Below are positions 59,246 through 64,000 of a stretch of DNA of 64,000 nt, piece after piece. The notes beneath the pieces were generated by a model, which searched no databases, was not told the origin of the DNA, and saw only the letters and a list, made by a program, of their open reading frames with translations. Positions within the stretch are counted from its first letter, which is position 1. Every line of letters starts with the position of its first letter. The translations under genes and the position numbers were made by a program. The stretch comes from Streptomyces sp. NBC_00620 (lineage in GTDB: Bacteria > Actinomycetota > Actinomycetes > Streptomycetales > Streptomycetaceae): positions 558,001-622,000 of the forward strand of contig NZ_JAPENY010000003.1 of NCBI RefSeq assembly GCF_026341825.1. The letters are read 5' to 3'.

Positions 59246-60043
59246 GTGGCGACGATCCGGGTGAACGGACTCGACGTCCACGTCCAGCGCCTCGGCCACA
59301 CCGGTGACGCGCCGCGTCCCGTCGTCGTCCTCATCCACGGCCTGCTCATCGACAGCCTCGCCAGCTACTACTTCAGTCTGGCCCCGCGGCTCGCCGAGGA
59401 GGGCATGGACGTCGTCATGTACGACCTGCGCGGGCACGGCAAGACCTCCCGGCCGCCGACCGGCTACCTCATGGAGGACTTCGTCACCGACCTCGACGAG
59501 CTGCTCGACGCACTGGCGGTCGACCGCCCGGTGCACCTGGTCGGCAACTCCTTCGGCGGCGCCGTCGCGTACGCCATGGCCGCCGCCCACCCCGAGCGGG
59601 TCGCCAGTGTCGTCGCCATCGAGGCCGAACCGCCGTCCCGGGCCTGGCAGGAGAGCATGTACGCGGGCCTGGTGGAGGGCAACCTGGTGATCGAGCGGGT
59701 CACCGAGTGGCTGCGGGAGAACCCGGGCGAACGCAATGCCCGGCCGTTCCGGGCCGCCGGAAAGATGCTCGACGAGACCACCGTCGCCCAGGAGATCCCA
59801 CAGAGCCGGCTCATCGACGAGGACCTGTCCGCGATCCGCTGCCCCGTCTTCGCCCTCTACGGCGGCGCGTCGGTACTCGCCGCACAGGCCGGCCCGACGG
59901 AGGCCGCCCTGGCGGACTGCCGTGCGGTCGTGCTGCCCGACCGGGGTCACTCCCTGATGGTGGAGGCCACCAAGGAGACGTACGACCTGGTGCGCGACTG
60001 GCTGTTCGGCCAGGAGACGCACGCCCTGCGGGAGGCCCGCTAG
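59246..60043 (+). CDS. Alpha/beta hydrolase, possible release or transfer enzyme
   Basis: 265 residues from GTG 59246, 2 bases after the ACP stop. Fold motifs are VVVLIHGLLIDS (oxyanion HG), VVMYDLRGHGKTSRP, nucleophile VGNSFGG, and DRGHSLMVE with the catalytic His. The acid position reads FALYGGASVL, with no Asp at the usual site, so the acid may come from elsewhere. In its operon position, directly after an ACP, it could release the chain as a thioesterase or pass it to an acceptor. It has no signal peptide. Confidence 0.85.
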   Translation: MATIRVNGLDVHVQRLGHTGDAPRPVVVLIHGLLIDSLASYYFSLAPRLAEEGMDVVMYDLRGHGKTSRPPTGYLMEDFVTDLDELLDALAVDRPVHLVGNSFGGAVAYAMAAAHPERVASVVAIEAEPPSRAWQESMYAGLVEGNLVIERVTEWLRENPGERNARPFRAAGKMLDETTVAQEIPQSRLIDEDLSAIRCPVFALYGGASVLAAQAGPTEAALADCRAVVLPDRGHSLMVEATKETYDLVRDWLFGQETHALREAR

Positions 60044-61237
60044 ATGGGCAGATTCCTGTTCGTGGTGCCTCCGCTGGTCGGGCACGTCAACCCGGCGGTG
60101 GGCACCGCGGCGACGCTGGCGGCCCGCGGGCACGACGTCGCCTGGGCCGGCCACCCCGAGCTCATCCGGAGCCTCGCGGGAGCGGACGCCGTCGTCTTCC
60201 CCTGCGGGCTGCCCGAGGGTGCGCCGTCCCGGCCCGCCGAGCTCAAGGGACCCGCCGCCTTCCAGTTCCTCTGGGAGAGCTTCCTGATCCCGCTCGCGGA
60301 CGCGATGGCGCCCGGGGTGCGCGCGGCGATCGAGGCGTACGATCCCGATGTCGTCGTCACCGACCAGCAGGCGGTGGCGGGCGCGCTGATCGCCGAGTCC
60401 CTCGGCCGGACCTGGGTGACCTCGGCCACCACCTCCGCCGAACTGGTCGATCCGCTGGCCGGCATGCCCAAGGTCGCGGCCTGGCTGGATGGACTGCTGG
60501 CGGAACTGCGCGGACGGATCGCGGGCGGTGTGGGCGAGGCCGATCCCCGTTTTTCGCCGCACGGTGTTCTGGCGTACACCACGCGCGCACTGCTCGGTCC
60601 GGCCGAACTCCCGGACCGGGTCTGGCTGGTGGGCCCGTCCGTGACCGCCCGCCCGGCGCGTCCCGACGACTTTCCGTGGGACTGGCTGGACGCGTCCGCG
60701 CTGCCCACCGTCCTCGTCAGCCTGGGCACCGCCAACACGGACGCGGGAGCCCGCTTCCTCAACACGGCCGTCGCGGCGCTCGCCGGGATGGCGGACCGGG
60801 TGCGCGCCGTGCTCGTCGATCCCGGCCGGGTCGTCGAAGGCCCGGTCGCCGAGAACATCCTTGTACGCCCGCACGTGCCTCAACTCGCCCTGCTGGAAAA
60901 GCTGGACGCCGTCGTCTGCCACGCGGGTCACAACACCGTCTGCGAGGCGCTGTGGCACGGCGTCCCTCTCGTCGTCGCCCCCATCCGGGACGACCAGCCG
61001 ATCGTGGCTGGCCAGGTCGTCGACGCGGGCGCCGGGGTGCGGCTGCGCTTCGGGCGGGCCGACGCGGCGAAGATCGGTGCCGCGGTCGAGGCCGTGCTCG
61101 ATCCGGCGGGCGGTCACCGCAAGGCCGCCGAGGCGATCGGTGAGTCCTTCCGGGCGGCGGGCGGCAGCGCGGCCGCGGCGACCCGGCTCGAAACAGTGCC
61201 GGCCGTGTCGGCCGTGACCGGAGTACGAGGCGCATGA
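60044..61237 (+). CDS. GT1 (UGT/MGT-like) glycosyltransferase
   Basis: 397 residues starting immediately after the hydrolase stop. The GT-B fold shows LFVVPPLVGHVNPAVGTAATLAARGH at the N-terminus and the nucleotide-sugar motif VVCHAGHNTVCEALWHGVPLVVAPIRDDQPIVAGQVVDAG near the C-terminus; VLVSLGTANTD marks the second domain. MGT-type enzymes glycosylate macrolides and other lipophilic hydroxylated products, and some make hydroxy-fatty-acid glycolipids. The operon suggests it glycosylates the synthase product. The sugar donor is unknown. Confidence 0.92.
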   Translation: MGRFLFVVPPLVGHVNPAVGTAATLAARGHDVAWAGHPELIRSLAGADAVVFPCGLPEGAPSRPAELKGPAAFQFLWESFLIPLADAMAPGVRAAIEAYDPDVVVTDQQAVAGALIAESLGRTWVTSATTSAELVDPLAGMPKVAAWLDGLLAELRGRIAGGVGEADPRFSPHGVLAYTTRALLGPAELPDRVWLVGPSVTARPARPDDFPWDWLDASALPTVLVSLGTANTDAGARFLNTAVAALAGMADRVRAVLVDPGRVVEGPVAENILVRPHVPQLALLEKLDAVVCHAGHNTVCEALWHGVPLVVAPIRDDQPIVAGQVVDAGAGVRLRFGRADAAKIGAAVEAVLDPAGGHRKAAEAIGESFRAAGGSAAAATRLETVPAVSAVTGVRGA

Positions 61238-63141
61238 CCGAGAACAGCACGGCCGTTGACCGGCCCAGCATGAGCACCGGCACGCCCGTTGACCGGCCCA
61301 TCACGCCCGCTGCCGAACCAGACGCCCCCACCGGCACGTTGGCCGCCCTGATCGGTTATGCCAGGCCGCACTGGCGGGTGTTGCTCCTCTCCCTCGTCCT
61401 CACCCTCCTGGCCAGCGTCTCGGGCCTGGCCCAGCCGAAGTTCGCCCAGACGATCCTGGACCGCCTCGACAAGGGCGCCGATGTGGGCGCACCGGTCGCA
61501 CTGCTCGCCGCGTTCCTGGCGGCGGGCGCGCTGCTCACCGGGGTCAACGCCTGGCTCCAGCAGAGGACTTCGGAGCGAGTGGTCCGCCAGGTCAGGAGAG
61601 GGCTGGTGCACCGGCTCATCCGGCTGCGGGTCTCCGAACTCGACCAACGGGCGCCCGGCGACCTCATCGCCCGCGTCACGTCCGACAGCACACTGCTCAA
61701 GAGCGCGGCCACCGAGGGCCTCATCATGACCGTCAACGGCGTACTGACCTTCGCCGGGACCCTGATCATGATGGCGACGCTGGACGCACGCCTGCTGGGC
61801 GTCACCATGCTGGTCCTGGTCCTGGTGGGCATCGTGATCACGATGATCCTGCCCCGGATCAAGGCAGCGGTGGCCCGTTCCCAGACGTCCGTCGGCGCGG
61901 TCGGCGCCGTCCTCGACCGCACCCTCGGCGCGGCCCGCACGGTCAAGGCCAACGGCGCCGAGGGCCGCGAGACGCGCGCCGCCGAGGAGGCGGTCGACGA
62001 GGCGTACGCGGCCGGACTCGTCGGCGCCCGATACAGCGCCCTGATCGCCATGGTCGGCGGCGCCTCCATCCAGACCGCGTTCCTCGTGGTGCTCGGCGTC
62101 GGCGGCGCCTTCGTGGCGAACGGCACCATGTCGGTCTCCGAGCTGATCGCCTTCCTGCTGTACGTGTTCTTCCTGGCGATACCGGTCTCCCAGCTCGTCG
62201 GCGGCGCGGCCCAGCTGCAGCAGGGCCTGGGCGCGGTGGGCAGGATCCAGGAAGCCGCCGGACTGCCGGTCGAGGACGACATCGACTCGCCGGCCCTCAC
62301 CGGCTCCGGCCCTGCGCCGTACATCGGCTCCGCGGCCGCCACCACCTCCGGCCCGGCGCCGGACACCGACTCCCCGTCCGCCACCGTCTCCGGCCCACCG
62401 CCGGACATCGAGCTGACCGAGGTCGAGTTCACCTACCCCGGCCGCGCCCCCGCCCTGCGGGGCGTGAGCTTCACCGTCCCCGGCGGCACCCAGACCGCCC
62501 TCGTCGGCCTGTCAGGCGCGGGCAAGACCACCCTCTTCTCCCTCCTCCAGCGCTTCTACGAGCCGACCGCCGGCACCATCAGGATCGGCGGCCAGGACAT
62601 CTCCACCCTGCCGCGCGGCGAGGTGCGACGCCGTATCGCGTACGTCGAGCAGGACTCCCCTGTCATGTCCGGCACCCTCCGCGAGAACCTGCTGTACGCC
62701 GCGCCCTCGGCCACCGCCGAGCAGCTGGCCGAGGCCCTGGCGGTCACCCGTCTCGACGGCCTGGTCGCCCGCCTGCCCATGGGCCTGGACACGGCGGTGG
62801 GCCCGCGCGGCGTCACGCTGTCCGGCGGTGAGCGCCAGCGCCTCGCCATCGCCCGCGCCCTGCTGCGCCGCCCTCAGGTGCTGCTGCTGGACGAGGCGAC
62901 GGCCCAGCTCGACGCCCGCAACGAGCAGGCGCTGAGCGAGCTGATCGGCCGCACCGCCGGACAGTGCACGGTCCTCCTGATCGCACACCGGCTGTCCACG
63001 GTGACCGAGGCCGACCAGATCGTGGTCCTGGAACACGGCGACGTCCGCGCGATCGGCACCCACCACTCCCTCGTCGACGACGACGAGCTCTACCGGGAAC
63101 TGGCGTCGACGCAGCTCCTGGCGGCCGAGCCCCGGCCCTGA
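61234..63141 (+). CDS. ABC exporter, half-size with fused membrane and ATPase domains
   Basis: 635 residues; the ATG overlaps the GT stop (ATGA). Six transmembrane helices lie between residues 45 and 335 (VLLLSLVLTLLASVSGLAQ and following). The ATPase has Walker A GLSGAGKTTLF, signature LSGGERQRLAIARALL, Walker B VLLLDEATAQLD and H-loop LIAHRLSTV. Between the two halves is an extra Ser/Gly/Pro repeat linker (SGPAP-type units). It resembles lipid and drug exporters of the MsbA/LmrA group and would work as a homodimer, probably to export the glycosylated product. Confidence 0.93.
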   Translation: MTENSTAVDRPSMSTGTPVDRPITPAAEPDAPTGTLAALIGYARPHWRVLLLSLVLTLLASVSGLAQPKFAQTILDRLDKGADVGAPVALLAAFLAAGALLTGVNAWLQQRTSERVVRQVRRGLVHRLIRLRVSELDQRAPGDLIARVTSDSTLLKSAATEGLIMTVNGVLTFAGTLIMMATLDARLLGVTMLVLVLVGIVITMILPRIKAAVARSQTSVGAVGAVLDRTLGAARTVKANGAEGRETRAAEEAVDEAYAAGLVGARYSALIAMVGGASIQTAFLVVLGVGGAFVANGTMSVSELIAFLLYVFFLAIPVSQLVGGAAQLQQGLGAVGRIQEAAGLPVEDDIDSPALTGSGPAPYIGSAAATTSGPAPDTDSPSATVSGPPPDIELTEVEFTYPGRAPALRGVSFTVPGGTQTALVGLSGAGKTTLFSLLQRFYEPTAGTIRIGGQDISTLPRGEVRRRIAYVEQDSPVMSGTLRENLLYAAPSATAEQLAEALAVTRLDGLVARLPMGLDTAVGPRGVTLSGGERQRLAIARALLRRPQVLLLDEATAQLDARNEQALSELIGRTAGQCTVLLIAHRLSTVTEADQIVVLEHGDVRAIGTHHSLVDDDELYRELASTQLLAAEPRP

Positions 63142-63223
63142 CCGCCGCGGGACCGGGGAAGCACCGGAGGAGATCCGTGGTTGACGGTGGAGACGACAGC
63201 GACCGATCTCCACCGGAGCACCC

Positions 63224-64000
63224 ATGCCGAGCCCGGGCCAGCAGGCCCCCTCAGCGGGGCCCCACGCCGAAGCCGTCCGCTTCTCCGTGCTCGACCGCTC
63301 CCGTACCCGCGAGGGCCACGACGCTCCCGAGGCCCTGCGCGACACCGTACGGCTGGCCCAGGACCTGGAGGCGCTCGGCTACCACCGCGTCTGGGTGTCG
63401 GAACACCACGGCGTCCCCGGTGTCGCCGGGTCCGCGCCGACCGTGCTGGCCGCAGCGGTCGCCGCCGCCACCCGTACGATCCGGGTCGGCACCGGCGGTG
63501 TGATGCTGCCCAACCACCAACCGCTGGTCGTGGCCGAGCAGTTCGGTGTCCTGGAGTCCTTGTTCCCCGGCCGGATCGACATGGGACTCGGCCGTTCCGT
63601 CGGCTTCACGGACGGGGTGCGCAAGGCGCTCGGCCGGGACAAGGACGACGCCGATGATTTCGCGGCGCAGCTCGCCGAACTGCTCGGCTGGTTCCGCGGG
63701 ACGTCGTCGACCGGGGCGCACGCCCGCCCCTCCGAAGGCCTGACCGTGCCGCCTTTCATCCTCGCCATGGGCGAGGGCGCGACGATCGCGGCGCGGGCCG
63801 GTCTGCCCATGGTCATCGGCGACCTCCGGAACCGGGACAGGATGCGGCGCGGGATCGATCACTACCGCGAGACGTTCCGCCCTTCCCTCTGGGCCGGGGA
63901 GCCGTACGTCGTCATCTCCGGCACGGTCGCGGTGGCCGCGACCCCGGAGGACGCCCACCGTCTGCTGCTCCCCGAGGCCTGGTCGATGGCGTACTCCCGC
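63224..64000 (+). CDS. Luciferase-like flavin-dependent monooxygenase (3' end outside window)
   Basis: 259 codons seen, with no stop before the edge. ATG 63224 has GGAG 5 bases upstream. LLM-family motifs: RFSVLDRSRTREG, ALGYHRVWVSEHHGVPGVAGSAPTVLAAAVAAAT, IRVGTGGVMLPNHQPLVVAEQFGVLESLFPGRIDMGLGRS. It uses reduced flavin and O2 to oxidise organic substrates. The gap after the ABC gene is 82 bases, so it may be a tailoring gene of the lipid operon or start a new unit. Confidence 0.9.
   Translation, partial: MPSPGQQAPSAGPHAEAVRFSVLDRSRTREGHDAPEALRDTVRLAQDLEALGYHRVWVSEHHGVPGVAGSAPTVLAAAVAAATRTIRVGTGGVMLPNHQPLVVAEQFGVLESLFPGRIDMGLGRSVGFTDGVRKALGRDKDDADDFAAQLAELLGWFRGTSSTGAHARPSEGLTVPPFILAMGEGATIAARAGLPMVIGDLRNRDRMRRGIDHYRETFRPSLWAGEPYVVISGTVAVAATPEDAHRLLLPEAWSMAYSR

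Overview
The window is high-GC actinomycete DNA, almost certainly from a Streptomyces chromosome. The evidence is strong third-position G/C bias, frequent GTG/TTG starts, Tat and lipobox signals, an ergothioneine operon, a SigR-type promoter, a CebR-type operator and actinobacterial IS630 and IS5/IS427 elements. No rRNA, tRNA or CRISPR array was seen.

Left part (1-13.4 kb). A partial acyltransferase-3/GT2 fusion runs off the left edge. It is followed by a secreted FAD oxidoreductase of the berberine-bridge type, remnants of a methyltransferase gene, and a MarR/DsbA-like/MBL-fold/SnoaL-like cassette with an 18-bp palindrome. An intact IS630 element comes next, then a pirin divergent from a MarR regulator with a coupled winged-helix gene, a TPR protein, and a membrane-anchored protein whose stop codon is the insertion point of an IS5-family element.

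Middle part (13.6-46.7 kb) is ordinary chromosomal content. It holds a dienelactone-hydrolase-like enzyme, a PepSY membrane protein, peptide deformylase, a flavin disulfide reductase divergent from a thioredoxin with a SigR promoter, and a LacI-pobA-aldehyde dehydrogenase operon divergent from an amidase. After these come an NfeD-like/flotillin pair, a PemK-like protein, a PARG-like protein divergent from egtABCD, and dodecin. A block of exported carbohydrate-active proteins follows (two GH43-like/AbfB proteins and an exonuclease-fold/jacalin protein). Then come a secreted GATase-like protein, an ECF sigma factor divergent from a Ser/Thr kinase, a DUF4232-type lipoprotein, a sigma-like/zinc-finger/ricin fusion, an aldo/keto reductase and a DadA-like oxidase.

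Right part (47.2-64 kb) is the most unusual region: a tightly packed operon for a PUFA/heterocyst-glycolipid-type synthase. The first protein carries two tandem nitronate-monooxygenase-like barrels (PfaD-like enoyl reductase), KS, AT, two ACPs and KR. The second carries KS, AT, DH and a C-terminal phosphopantetheinyl transferase. A discrete ACP, an alpha/beta hydrolase, a GT1 glycosyltransferase and an ABC exporter follow with overlaps or gaps of at most 2 bp, and a partial luciferase-like oxidoreductase lies just beyond. Together they encode chain building, self-activation of the carrier domains, reduction, possible release, glycosylation and export. The inferred product is an exported glycosylated secondary lipid or polyene, but no product can be named from sequence alone.
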